64,000 nucleotides of DNA from CAZHRC01 sp964533865 (GTDB taxonomy: Bacteria; Bacillota; Clostridia; Tissierellales; Peptoniphilaceae), in assembly GCA_964533865.1 (NCBI GenBank), contig CAZHRC010000003.1, positions 1-64,000 on the forward strand, written 5' to 3'. A program made the translations under genes and the position numbers. The notes below the pieces were generated by a model that searched no databases, was not told the origin of the DNA, and worked only from the letters and a program-made list of their open reading frames with translations. Below are positions 51,004 to 59,690 of the stretch, one piece after another (positions within the stretch are counted from its first letter, which is position 1; every line of letters begins with the position of its first letter).

Positions 51004-51270
51004 ATGATCCGATTATTTGTCACGTTTTACGGAAGAGTACAAGGAGTAGGCTTTCGATACCACGCCAACGACCTCGCCAACCAATTGCAGCTCACCGGTT
51101 GGGTGCGAAACACCTCTGAAGGGTCTGTTGACATGGAAATCCAAGGCGATCGCCGAAATATTGAGAGCCTCCTCGAGCGCATTCAACTTCGCCCGTTTGT
51201 TCGAGTGGATCGAATGACCCGCTATGAACGCCCTCTCATCGAGGAGAAGGCGTTTCGCACCGTATACTGA
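51004..51270 (+). CDS. acyP: Acylphosphatase
   Basis: This 88-aa enzyme hydrolyses acyl phosphates such as acetyl phosphate. The catalytic arginine lies in GRVQGVGFRYH and the asparagine in GWVRNTSEGSV, as expected. Normal length. Single-gene unit with GGAGGG before the ATG and a shared terminator downstream. Confidence 0.95.
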   Translation: MIRLFVTFYGRVQGVGFRYHANDLANQLQLTGWVRNTSEGSVDMEIQGDRRNIESLLERIQLRPFVRVDRMTRYERPLIEEKAFRTVY

Positions 51271-51286
51271 CCTCACTGCCTCATCG

Positions 51287-51329
51287 AAACAGCCGATAGC
51301 ACCCCTGTAGGGTATGCTGTCGGCTGTTT
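51287..51329. terminator. Bidirectional terminator between acyP and the PEBP gene
   Basis: 15-nt arms 51287-51301 and 51315-51329 pair with one wobble around a 13-nt loop; its own inner CCCT/AGGG can also pair. Confidence 0.85.
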
Positions 51330-51336
51330 GATGTTT

Positions 51337-51858
51337 CTATGGCGCTTCAAAGGTCGCTTCGATATGGCCTCTTGCGATCACGTGTTGAAAAACGTGAAAG
51401 CCAACGGTTGCCGCTGTCGCATTTTCATCAACGTTCAGTTCTGCCACATCGAGTGCTTGTACCACAAAGAAGTAACGATGGGCTCCGTGGCCTACTGGAG
51501 GCGCTGCCCCGGCAAACCGCCTTTCACCAGCATCATTATTAAAGGTCAATGCGCCTTTGACCATCAGGGGCGAATTCAGCGCACCTGAGTCGGCCAGTAA
51601 TGAGGTCGTCGTTGGCGGCAGGTTGGCTACGACCCAGTGCCAATACCCAGACATCGTCGGCGCATCTGGATCGTAACATTGGACGACAAAGCTTTTTGTC
51701 CCCTCTGGAGCCCCGCTCCAAGACAACTGTGGCGAAATGTCATCGCCGCTGTAGCAGGGTTGGACTTGAGTCAGCGGGAGTTTACCCTGGTGGCTAATAT
51801 CCGCACTGGTGACGGTGAGTTTTGGAACTGTGGGTAATCGATCAAATGGGTTGTTCAT
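51337..51858 (-). CDS. YbhB/YbcL family PEBP (Raf kinase inhibitor-like) protein
   Basis: This 173-aa protein has the phosphatidylethanolamine-binding-protein fold: DDISPQLSWSGAPEGTKSF, YDPDAPTMSGYWHWVVANLP (anion pocket Asp and His) and PPVGHGAHRYFFVVQAL. No signal peptide. The ligand in bacteria is unknown. The ATG at 51858 is 5 bases after AAAGGAG; an adjacent ATG at 51861 is too close. It lies 14 bp downstream of the ABC exporter genes on the same strand and may be in their operon. Confidence 0.9.
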   Translation of the reverse strand: MNNPFDRLPTVPKLTVTSADISHQGKLPLTQVQPCYSGDDISPQLSWSGAPEGTKSFVVQCYDPDAPTMSGYWHWVVANLPPTTTSLLADSGALNSPLMVKGALTFNNDAGERRFAGAAPPVGHGAHRYFFVVQALDVAELNVDENATAATVGFHVFQHVIARGHIEATFEAP

Positions 51859-51872
51859 CATTTCTCCTTTCA

Positions 51873-53840
51873 TTATGACCTCTCATCATCTTCTGTATAT
51901 TGTAAATCGTACAACACGCGGAACAAACCGTCCTTGTGCAAAAGCTCTTCATGACTCCCGGTTTCTGCCACTCGTCCGTGGTCTAGGACGATGATATTGT
52001 CCGCATGAGCAATGGTGGAAATTCTGTGGGCGATGGCGATGGTGGTGCGCCCTTTGACCATTTTAAACAGCGCATCTTGGATCAACCCTTCGGTTTCGGT
52101 GTCGATATTTGCCGTTGCCTCGTCTAGGACCAACAACGGCGGATCCTGTGCCAAGGTACGAGCAAAGGACAGCAATTGGCGCTCCCCTGCCGAGAAGGTC
52201 GCCCCTCGCTCCATGACGGCGGCGTTGTACTGGTCAGGAAGACGTTCAATAAAGTGATTGGCGTTGACCTGCTCTGCCACTCTGCGCACTCTACTCGCGT
52301 CAATTGCCGGATTGCCCAATTGGATGTTATCGCAAATCGTACCGGCAAACAAGAAAACATCTTGTTGAACGACTCCGATATGCTTTCTCAGCTCCGTGAT
52401 GTCATATTCTCGGATATTGCGATCGTCGATGAGAATTTCCCCTTTTTGAACGTCGTAGAATCGGCTGATCAGGTTGATCACCGAGGATTTTCCCGCACCG
52501 GTCGCTCCAACAAAGGCGACAAACTCGCCAGGTTCAATGACAAAGGACACGTCTTTGAGGATCCACTCTTCATCATTATAGGCAAACCACACGTTCTTAA
52601 ACTCGACTTTTCCTCGGAAATCCCTTAAAGGAGTGGCTTTTTCTGGGTTTGAGATGGGATTGACCGTGTCCATTAAGTGAAAAATGCGACTCGATGAGGT
52701 CATTGCCGACTGGACTACATTGTAGGTCTCCGTCAACCCTAATATGGGTTTAAAAAACTGTTGGATATAGACGATGAACGCGTAAAGCACACCAAAACTC
52801 AAACTGTGATCCAAGTAGTTTTTCCCACCAAAGTAAATCAGCGCTGCAATCCCCAAGGCCCGTATCAATTCCACACCGGGGGTGTACAGGGAAAAGAGCC
52901 TCACCTCTGCGCGAGACGCGCGATAATATGCTTGGTTGGCGTGGTCGAACTCATCGTAGATTCGATTTTCCACATTGAGGATTTGAATCATGCGCATGCC
53001 TGAAATGTTCTCGGAAAGCTGGTTGTTAATATCCGATAGCACTCGGCGTTGGTCATGGTAGACCACCTGAATGTGTTTGCGAAACACTATGCTGCCAAAG
53101 ACGATAATCGGCGTCAAAGCGACGACGAAAAGCGCCAACCGATAATCCATTGCAAACATGATGATCACAATCCCAATCAGTGTAAAGGAATCTCTAAAGG
53201 TGTTGCTCAACACCGATGTAAACATTTCATTCAAGTTGTCCGTATCATTGGTCATGCGCGTTACTAAGTTCCCCATGGGGTTCTTGTCAAAAAACTGCAT
53301 ATTTAGATGTAGTAGGTGGTGGTAAAGCTTCTCTCGAATGGAGAGCACGATTTTTTGACCCGTCTGGTTGAGCAAATACACTTGTGCGTAAGTGGCACCA
53401 AACCCGATGAGAACCATCGCCAAATAAAATAAAGCGAGCTTCAACACCCCAATGAAATCATCTTGGCGAAAGGCCTCAATCGCCTTGGAATCCACTTTTT
53501 GAGCGCCTGCGAACACCTGGTCTGGATCTGTTGAAAGATAGAAACCCTCTTCTTGTTGGAGGAGGTAGTGGGCTCGCCCATTGACACTTGGCCGTTCTTT
53601 ACTATAGCGCAACCCATTGAAGGACACCCCGTCTGCTGAAGTGGTCTCGTAAAACGGCGCTGAAGTATCGATATAGTCGTCGATAGCGATTTGAATGATT
53701 TTAGGTTGCATCAAGTTGATGCCCGTGATGACTAAAATAAGGGCAAACACCGCCACAAATTCCTTGGTGTAAGGCTTAGCAAAGCCCAACAACCGGATGA
53801 GGGTGGGTGAGCCTGTGGATTTTTTGTTATTGCGACTCAT
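51873..53840 (-). CDS. ABC multidrug-type exporter half-transporter, subunit with canonical ATP site
   Basis: This 655-aa protein has six membrane segments and a C-terminal ATPase: Walker A GATGAGKSS (about 440), Q-loop VVQQDVFLF, signature FSAGERQLLSFA and Walker B LLVLDEATANID with the catalytic Glu. An insertion of about 65 residues between membrane segments 1 and 2 (about 48-115) is typical of the larger subunit of heterodimeric exporters of the TM287/288-LmrCD type. It pairs with the upstream gene, with which it overlaps by 14 nt. Drugs, lipids or peptides are possible cargo. Confidence 0.9.
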   Translation of the reverse strand: MSRNNKKSTGSPTLIRLLGFAKPYTKEFVAVFALILVITGINLMQPKIIQIAIDDYIDTSAPFYETTSADGVSFNGLRYSKERPSVNGRAHYLLQQEEGFYLSTDPDQVFAGAQKVDSKAIEAFRQDDFIGVLKLALFYLAMVLIGFGATYAQVYLLNQTGQKIVLSIREKLYHHLLHLNMQFFDKNPMGNLVTRMTNDTDNLNEMFTSVLSNTFRDSFTLIGIVIIMFAMDYRLALFVVALTPIIVFGSIVFRKHIQVVYHDQRRVLSDINNQLSENISGMRMIQILNVENRIYDEFDHANQAYYRASRAEVRLFSLYTPGVELIRALGIAALIYFGGKNYLDHSLSFGVLYAFIVYIQQFFKPILGLTETYNVVQSAMTSSSRIFHLMDTVNPISNPEKATPLRDFRGKVEFKNVWFAYNDEEWILKDVSFVIEPGEFVAFVGATGAGKSSVINLISRFYDVQKGEILIDDRNIREYDITELRKHIGVVQQDVFLFAGTICDNIQLGNPAIDASRVRRVAEQVNANHFIERLPDQYNAAVMERGATFSAGERQLLSFARTLAQDPPLLVLDEATANIDTETEGLIQDALFKMVKGRTTIAIAHRISTIAHADNIIVLDHGRVAETGSHEELLHKDGLFRVLYDLQYTEDDERS

Positions 53841-55593
53841 AGTCCCCTCCTTGACTCAAGCGGTCCTCTAGCTGTTGGCGTTCGTACAAACTCTTATACA
53901 GCCCCTCTTCTTCCAGTAGGGAGTCGTGATCACCACGTTGAACGATGCGCCCATCCTCTAGTACCACAATGTGGTCCGCATGTTTTATCGTCGAAATGCG
54001 CTGACTAATCAAAATCAAGTTTTGATCGGAAATTTGCCCCAAATGACTTAAAATATTGCTTTCCGTCTCCGTGTCCACTGCTGATAAACTATCGTCAAAA
54101 ATCAGCAATGGGGCACGCTTCAAGTACGCCCTTGCAATGCTCACCCGCTGTTTTTGACCGCCAGATAAGGTCACCCCTCGCTCCCCAACCACAGTGTCGT
54201 AACCCTTGGGGAAGGCTAGAATGTCCTCGTCGATATCGGCAAACGCCGCCGCTTCTCGTATTTCCTCAAAGGGCACTTCATCGGATCGGCCAAATGCAAT
54301 ATTTGTTTTTATGTCTTTCGAAAACAGAAAGTTATCTTGTGGTGCGTAGCCGATGTTGCTTCTTAAATCGTTGAAACTCAAGTCGCGTAAATCGTGACCA
54401 TCAAAGGTAATCGCACCTTCGGTCACATCGTAGAGTCGCAATAACAAGTTGACTAGAGTGGTCTTTCCACTGCCTGTGCGGCCTAAAATCGCTAAACTCT
54501 GTCCATTTTCAACGGTTAGATCGATCTCTTTTAGCACATCTGGCTGATCTGGCCCGTATCGAAAGGACACGCGTTCAAAACGAATATTGCCCTTCGGATT
54601 TTCCATCGCCACTGGTGAACTCGTCTCAACCATGGCACTCTTTTGGCTATAAATCCCATTGAGCCGTTCCATCGATGCGATACCTCGCTGAAACATATTA
54701 ACCACCATACCCAAGGCGATCAAAGGCCACAGAATCATCGAAAGGTAATTGATCACCGCTAAAAACCCGCCCAGAGTCATGTTGCCTACAAAGACTTGGC
54801 GCACCCCGTAGATCAAAAACACGACAAAGCTGACGCTGGCTATGGCTTGTATCAAAGGATCAAACATCCCTGAAAGGCGAATGAGTTCAAGGTTCTTTCT
54901 CATGTACTTGTGATTGACGCCTTCAAATTCCCGCTCTTGAACCTCTTCGATGGCGAAGGTTTTGATCACGCGAATACCGGACAAGCTCTCTTGAACGAGA
55001 TCGGTCATTTCAGAAAAAGTGTTTTGGACACGACGAGAACGCTCGTGAAATCTCGGTGAAAACACCCAGACGATCACCGAAATAATTGGCAACGCCAATA
55101 GCGCGACTAAGGTAGCTCCAATACCTACGGTGATGATCATCATCACCACGGTCAACACCGTCATGAACATGGAATCGATCACCATCATAATCCCCGCCCC
55201 CAAAGACATGCGCACGGTTTGCACGTCGTTTGTCGCATGGGCCATAATATCGCCTGTTTTATTGTGGTTGTAAAAGTTGGCATCCAAGGTTTCCAAATGT
55301 AAAAAGAGTTTATCTCTCAAGTAGTACTCTGCCTTTCGCGACACGCCAAAGAGAAGGGTTCGCCACACAAAGCGCCCTACTGAAATAAACACCCCTAAAA
55401 CCACCATGGCCAGTGCGTAGCGAATGGCAAGCTCTATAGTGAGCGTATTAAATTGAATGCGGTCGGTAAACTGCTTGATCACTTGTGGAATCAGCAAACT
55501 TGCCGTATCCACCATGATAAGAAACAATACCCCAAAAAAATAAGACCATTTATACCGTTTTAAAAACGGAGACATCGTTCGAAATGCTTTCAT
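53827..55593 (-). CDS. ABC multidrug-type exporter half-transporter, subunit with degenerate ATP site
   Basis: This 588-aa protein has six membrane segments and an ATPase domain: Walker A GRTGSGKTT (about 370), Q-loop YAPQDNFLFS, signature LSGGQKQRVSIARA. Walker B reads LLIFDDSLSAVD, with Asp replacing the catalytic Glu, and the H-loop has Gln (LISQRIS) instead of His. That is the degenerate half of a heterodimeric exporter. The ATG at 55593 has AAGGAGG just upstream; the frame to 55614 was not used. First gene of the pair. Confidence 0.9.
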   Translation of the reverse strand: MKAFRTMSPFLKRYKWSYFFGVLFLIMVDTASLLIPQVIKQFTDRIQFNTLTIELAIRYALAMVVLGVFISVGRFVWRTLLFGVSRKAEYYLRDKLFLHLETLDANFYNHNKTGDIMAHATNDVQTVRMSLGAGIMMVIDSMFMTVLTVVMMIITVGIGATLVALLALPIISVIVWVFSPRFHERSRRVQNTFSEMTDLVQESLSGIRVIKTFAIEEVQEREFEGVNHKYMRKNLELIRLSGMFDPLIQAIASVSFVVFLIYGVRQVFVGNMTLGGFLAVINYLSMILWPLIALGMVVNMFQRGIASMERLNGIYSQKSAMVETSSPVAMENPKGNIRFERVSFRYGPDQPDVLKEIDLTVENGQSLAILGRTGSGKTTLVNLLLRLYDVTEGAITFDGHDLRDLSFNDLRSNIGYAPQDNFLFSKDIKTNIAFGRSDEVPFEEIREAAAFADIDEDILAFPKGYDTVVGERGVTLSGGQKQRVSIARAYLKRAPLLIFDDSLSAVDTETESNILSHLGQISDQNLILISQRISTIKHADHIVVLEDGRIVQRGDHDSLLEEEGLYKSLYERQQLEDRLSQGGDYESQ

Positions 55594-55681
55594 AACTCCT
55601 CCTTCATGGGTCATGTAATCAATACCCCTGATCCTGTAGATTTAACAGGCGCTCTCAAAAAGAGCCACTCGGTCAAAAAAT

Positions 55682-55710
55682 TTGCAACGGATCACGAATC
55701 GGGATAAAAT
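55682..55710 (+). promoter_or_regulatory. Promoter of mntP
   Basis: TTGCAA (55682-55687), 17 bp, TAAAAT (55705-55710), 40 bp before the ATG. No yybP-ykoY manganese riboswitch is recognisable. Confidence 0.55.
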
Positions 55711-55749
55711 AGAGCGTAACGTCAACGACTAGATTAAAGGAGCAAATTT

Positions 55750-56310
55750 ATGAGTACATTTGATTTATTTGTCATCGCCATCGGCGTTTCTATGGATGCC
55801 TTTGCCGTAGCCATCTGTCAAGGGTTGTCCATGCGGAAAACCGACTATCGCAAAGCCTTAACCATCGCGCTGTTCTTCGGCGGTTTCCAAGCGATGATGC
55901 CCACCATCGGTTATTTTTTAGGATCTCAATTCGACCAATACATTGTCTCCATCGACCATTGGGTGGCTTTTGTCCTGTTGGGCTACTTAGGCATTGGCAT
56001 GCTACGCGAAGTCGGCGATGCCTGTCCCGTGCCCGATCCCCATTTAAGATTGAGCAAACTGTTGATTCTCTCGGTGGCCACCAGTATTGATGCTCTCGCC
56101 GTCGGTATCTCCTTTGCCTTTTTGCACATCAATATCATCGAAGCGGTGATCTTTATCGGCCTTATCACCTTCGCCACCTCATTTGTCGGCGTAGCTCTGG
56201 GCAACAAGTTTGGCGAAAAACTCCACTCTCGAGCCAATCTCGTCGGTGGACTAATCCTCGTCGGCATGGGCACCAAAATACTCTTGTCACACCTTGGCAT
56301 CATCGCATAA
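55750..56310 (+). CDS. mntP: Manganese efflux pump MntP
   Basis: This 186-aa membrane protein has six segments and the two family repeats with acidic residues, GVSMDAFAVA (about 12-21) and ATSIDALAVG (about 113-122). It exports Mn(II). A CPVPDPHLRLSK loop separates the halves. Single-gene unit; the ATG follows AAAGGAG. Confidence 0.93.
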   Translation: MSTFDLFVIAIGVSMDAFAVAICQGLSMRKTDYRKALTIALFFGGFQAMMPTIGYFLGSQFDQYIVSIDHWVAFVLLGYLGIGMLREVGDACPVPDPHLRLSKLLILSVATSIDALAVGISFAFLHINIIEAVIFIGLITFATSFVGVALGNKFGEKLHSRANLVGGLILVGMGTKILLSHLGIIA

Positions 56311-56312
56311 TA

Positions 56313-56386
56313 AAAACACCCTAGAGAAAAACTAACCCCTAAATCCAGGTACGGATTAAGGGGCAGTCATTTCTCTAGGGTGTTTT
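56313..56386. terminator. Long bidirectional terminator between mntP and the aldehyde dehydrogenase gene
   Basis: 17-nt arms 56313-56329 and 56370-56386 are perfectly complementary. The loop contains a second stem (CCCCTAAATCC / GGATTAAGGGG, one bulge). Confidence 0.85.
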
Positions 56387-56394
56387 GAATTGAT

Positions 56395-57882
56395 TTAGTA
56401 CGCTGAGTATTGAACGTCTTCTAAAGATGGATCGAAGAATTCACCGAAAAGTTCTTGATCGGTCAACCAGTCCACATCGTCGTATTCTTTGGATACCCAA
56501 GTGACGTTCATGTAGTGTTTCAAATGGACGTTTTCAGAGGTCGCGTTGCCTCCCCAAGTTCCACAACCGATGGAAGAAGTCATTGGCATACCGTTGTTCA
56601 TACTTCCAGAGTTGGCTTTGGATTGAGGTTGGCGAACCATGATGCGTCCTACGCGAGCCACCATGGCTAAACGGTGGATATGATCTTCGTCAAAGGAGAA
56701 GATGCCCACAGAGTGGCCGATACCGCCGACTGTATGGATTGCCATAATCGCGTCGATGGCGTTTTGGAACTCCCCTTCGTATTTGTGAACGGCAAGAACG
56801 GTGGAGAGTTTTTCACGACACCACACCCCTTCGAGTTCTGAGTTGTACACGCCTGTACCATAGGATGCCACGAGGAATTTTACATCATCTGACACTTCAA
56901 AACCAGCTTTTTTCGCCATGTCTTGTGGTGAAAGAGCAACGGTGTCGCCTAGGCGGTGAAGTTGATCGTCCCACATCGCGCGTCTCATGCTTTCTTGCTC
57001 ACTTTCTGACATGAAATAACCACCTTGAGCCTTGAGTGCCGCTAAAGCATCATCCCAAATCTTTTCACTGATCACAACATTGCCATCAGCGGAGCAACCG
57101 GATCCAAAGTCCGAGGTTTTGGAGCGCATGGTGTTAAATGCTGCGTGTTCCAAGTCTTGAGCCGCTGTTTCATCCCAGATCATCGTCGCATTGCCCGCAC
57201 CAACCCCATAAGCCGGTGTCCCTGAGCTGTAGGAGCGACGGACAACCCCTTGACCACCTGTTGCAATAACGAGGTCACAACGGGTCATCAACGCTTCGGA
57301 TACTTGGCGATTGATCTTAGCGGTTTGGCCGATACATTGAACCAGATCCACTGGAGCGCCTACTCTTCTCAACCCTTCGCGCATGAGTTCACAGGTTTTT
57401 TGGCTCGTTTTCGCTGTGCGTGGATGTGGTGAGAAAATAATCGCATTGCGCGCTTTGATCGCGTAGATCGCATTGCCCGCTGGGGTGAGGTCTGGATTGG
57501 TCGCAGGAATGATACATGCGATGATGCCAACGGGTTTTGCGTATTTCACGATGCGTTTTTCTGGAATTTCTTCAATGACGCCTACGGATTTTTGGCGCAG
57601 ACAGTCTCTCAAAATTCCTCTGATCTTAAAGCGTTTGGCTTCGCGGCTAACAGGATCGCCAAAGTTACTTTCTTGAATACCGAGTTCAACCAATTCGTGG
57701 AAAGTTTTTGAGTTACCCACCATTTGTGCCACCGATTGAATCGTACGGTCTATGTCTTCTTGACTCCATTTTTCAAATTCTAATTGAGCTTTGTTCGCAC
57801 GCTCAAAAGCATTTTCAATTTCATCGATTTGGCTTTGATCCAAGCCTGCATAACGTTCGGTCATGTCGCTCATTCTGCTCAT
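56395..57882 (-). CDS. CoA-acylating aldehyde dehydrogenase (EutE/AdhE-N/SauS-like)
   Basis: This 495-aa protein matches the aldehyde dehydrogenase half of AdhE and the EutE-type enzymes, which interconvert an aldehyde and its acyl-CoA with NAD. Motifs: YAKPVGIIACIIPATNP, FSPHPRTAKTS, DFGSGCSADGNVVI with the catalytic Cys, and TIGCGTWGGNATSENV-like SSIGCGTWGGNATSEN near the C-terminus. There is no iron alcohol dehydrogenase domain and no microcompartment targeting peptide, shell or cofactor genes nearby. The substrate may be acetaldehyde, butyraldehyde or sulfoacetaldehyde. The ATG at 57882 follows AAAGGAG by 6; the frame to 57972 was rejected. Confidence 0.82.
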   Translation of the reverse strand: MSRMSDMTERYAGLDQSQIDEIENAFERANKAQLEFEKWSQEDIDRTIQSVAQMVGNSKTFHELVELGIQESNFGDPVSREAKRFKIRGILRDCLRQKSVGVIEEIPEKRIVKYAKPVGIIACIIPATNPDLTPAGNAIYAIKARNAIIFSPHPRTAKTSQKTCELMREGLRRVGAPVDLVQCIGQTAKINRQVSEALMTRCDLVIATGGQGVVRRSYSSGTPAYGVGAGNATMIWDETAAQDLEHAAFNTMRSKTSDFGSGCSADGNVVISEKIWDDALAALKAQGGYFMSESEQESMRRAMWDDQLHRLGDTVALSPQDMAKKAGFEVSDDVKFLVASYGTGVYNSELEGVWCREKLSTVLAVHKYEGEFQNAIDAIMAIHTVGGIGHSVGIFSFDEDHIHRLAMVARVGRIMVRQPQSKANSGSMNNGMPMTSSIGCGTWGGNATSENVHLKHYMNVTWVSKEYDDVDWLTDQELFGEFFDPSLEDVQYSAY

Positions 57883-57934
57883 AATAATCTCCTTTAAAAT
57901 GTGGTTAGGGATATCCCCACTTGATGTTAGCTTT

Positions 57935-57963
57935 ATTCTATGACACGGGCAAACCCTTGTCAA
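57935..57963 (-). promoter_or_regulatory. Promoter of the acylating aldehyde dehydrogenase gene
   Basis: Minus strand TTGACA (57958-57963), 17 bp, TAGAAT (57935-57940). The remaining part of the 305-bp gap to ilvN holds only the ilvN promoter; no T-box leader is seen. Confidence 0.7.
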
Positions 57964-58141
57964 ATCTGGCATCGTTTTCCTAAAGATACCAAAATCCTAT
58001 ACAAATGTGTATTTTTAGCCATTTGTCTTGGGTGATAGATAAGGTCTATTCATCGATCGACAATTAGTATAAACCGCGATAAGATGGGAATGTCTCCCTG
58101 TGCAAATCGACTTCCCGACTTTTAATCCCTTTGGCTTTGGG

Positions 58142-58147
58142 TATAAT
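58142..58147 (+). promoter_or_regulatory. -10 element for ilvN
   Basis: TATAAT at 58142-58147, 40 bp before the ATG; no convincing -35. Confidence 0.45.
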
Positions 58148-58187
58148 CTTACTATACCGACAATCCACACCACTAAAGGAGCGCATT

Positions 58188-58664
58188 ATGAATCACGTTT
58201 TTTCCATTATCGTTCGCAATAACTCTGGCGTCCTCTCCCGCATCGCGGGAACTTTTACCGGTAGGGGCTACAACATTGAAAGCATCGCCGCCGGCGTCAC
58301 CGAAGATCCTAACGTCACCCGCATCACCATCGTGTGCAACGGCGACGAAACGGGCATTGAGTACATTTCGAAGTTAATTCGCAATCAAGTCGATGTGATC
58401 GACCTCATCGATTTGACCGATGAACAATACATCGATCGCGAAATCGCCCTGATCAAAGTGCAGATCACAGGCGCCACTCGCGCTGAAGTCATCCAACTCT
58501 CTGAAGTCTTCCGCGCCAGCGTTGTCGATGTGGGCAAAAAGATGCTGGTTCTCGAAGTCACCGGCGCCACTGAAAAAATTGACGCCTTTGAAGACATTAT
58601 GGCCGACTACGGCATCGTCGAGTCTGTGCGCACTGGAAAAATCGCCCTCACACGAGGCGAGTAA
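58188..58664 (+). CDS. ilvN: Acetolactate synthase small (regulatory) subunit
   Basis: This 158-aa protein has the N-terminal ACT domain (HVFSIIVRNNSGVLSRIAG, FTGRGYNIESIAAG, about 1-75) and the C-terminal IlvN domain (VVDVGKKMLVLEVTG, about 85-155). It makes the branched-chain synthase sensitive to valine. The catalytic subunit ilvB is not adjacent or elsewhere in the window. The ATG at 58188 follows AAAGGAG; the frame to 58131 was rejected. Single-gene unit with its own terminator. Confidence 0.9.
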   Translation: MNHVFSIIVRNNSGVLSRIAGTFTGRGYNIESIAAGVTEDPNVTRITIVCNGDETGIEYISKLIRNQVDVIDLIDLTDEQYIDREIALIKVQITGATRAEVIQLSEVFRASVVDVGKKMLVLEVTGATEKIDAFEDIMADYGIVESVRTGKIALTRGE

Positions 58665-58670
58665 ACCACA

Positions 58671-58701
58671 AAAGCTACCTTCCAAAACGGAAAGTAGCTT
58701 T
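58671..58701. terminator. Bidirectional terminator between ilvN and kdgK
   Basis: AAAGCTACCTTCC (58671-58683) pairs with GGAAAGTAGCTTT (58689-58701) with one C/A mismatch, followed by TTTTG. Confidence 0.85.
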
Positions 58702-58713
58702 TTTGTAATGGAT

Positions 58714-59658
58714 TTACGCATTTTCTGCCATAAACGCTTTTAATTCGGGAAGAGTTGGAAGACCTTCGTTGTCTCCTTGACTTTGGACGATGATCGCCCC
58801 GACGCCGTTACCGCGTTTAATCGCATCGGCTAGGGGAAGATCTTCGAGAACACCGCTCAAGAAGCCGGACGCAAAGCCGTCGCCTGCGCCAACGGTGTCC
58901 ACGACTTTTTTCGCTTTAAAGCCTAGAACCAATTGACTGTCTCCATCTTTTGTCATGTAGAACGCCCCTTTTGGCCCCACTTTGATGATGACCGCCTTAG
59001 CGCCGTTATCGATATAAAACTTGCAGATGTCTTCTTCCGTCTCTTTTCCTGTCAATATGCGCGCTTCACCGATTCCCGGCAACACGTAATCACATTGGAA
59101 AGCGATGCGATTGATCGTCTCCACCATGACTTCTTGTGATGGCCACAACGTCGGTCGAATGTTGGGGTCAAATGATATGGTCATGTTGTTTTCTCGCGCT
59201 TTTTTAATCGCTTCTGTACACGCGCCCAACACATCCTGTGACAAAGCTGCCGATATCCCTGTCAAATGCAGGTGTTTCGCACCTGCAAAATCAACTTTTT
59301 GAATGTCTGCCGCATTTAAATGGGACGCCGCTGAGTGCTTGCGATAATAAAACACCTGAGGGTCCCCATCGACCACTTTACTCTTTAAGTAAGACCCTGT
59401 TAGATTGTCAGGATCCCTTGTGATCCCATCGGTGACGATAGCGTTCGATTCAATAAAATCGTAGATCGCGTCGCCGTAGGGATCTTTTCCTAAACGGGTG
59501 ATGTAAACGGCTTCGTGTCCCAATCGCGTCACGCCAACGGAAACGTTGAGTTCTGCACCGGCCATACCTCTCGTATAACGCGTCACATCTTTTAATTGCC
59601 CAACCTCTTCCGCTATATAGACCACCATGCTCTCACCGAGCGTGATTATTCTTGCCAA
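58714..59658 (-). CDS. kdgK: 2-keto-3-deoxygluconate kinase (PfkB family)
   Basis: This 314-aa kinase phosphorylates KDG to KDPG. It has the PfkB N-terminal GGAE-type region (RGMAGAELNVSVGVTRLG), FDPNIRPTLWPS and the ATP/anion motif DTVGAGDGFASGFLSG at about 250. The start is TTG at 59658, with AAGGGGG eight bases upstream and a match to the usual N-terminus (MARIITLGE). It lies 32 bp after eda on the same strand. The context of uronate genes supports KDG rather than other sugars. Confidence 0.88.
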   Translation of the reverse strand: MARIITLGESMVVYIAEEVGQLKDVTRYTRGMAGAELNVSVGVTRLGHEAVYITRLGKDPYGDAIYDFIESNAIVTDGITRDPDNLTGSYLKSKVVDGDPQVFYYRKHSAASHLNAADIQKVDFAGAKHLHLTGISAALSQDVLGACTEAIKKARENNMTISFDPNIRPTLWPSQEVMVETINRIAFQCDYVLPGIGEARILTGKETEEDICKFYIDNGAKAVIIKVGPKGAFYMTKDGDSQLVLGFKAKKVVDTVGAGDGFASGFLSGVLEDLPLADAIKRGNGVGAIIVQSQGDNEGLPTLPELKAFMAENA

Positions 59659-59690
59659 TCCTCATACCCCCTTTAACGGTTAGCCATCGG

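Noticed and set aside
55615..55750. yybP-ykoY manganese riboswitch before mntP
   Set aside because: I looked for the conserved loops and found none. The region holds only a promoter and ribosome site.
56395..57882. Full bifunctional AdhE or microcompartment aldehyde dehydrogenase
   Set aside because: Only the aldehyde dehydrogenase half is present. There is no iron-ADH domain, targeting peptide or shell protein gene.
57964..58187. T-box leader before ilvN
   Set aside because: No T-box GGTGGNACCGCG-type sequence or terminator is present. The -10 element lies only 40 bp from the start.
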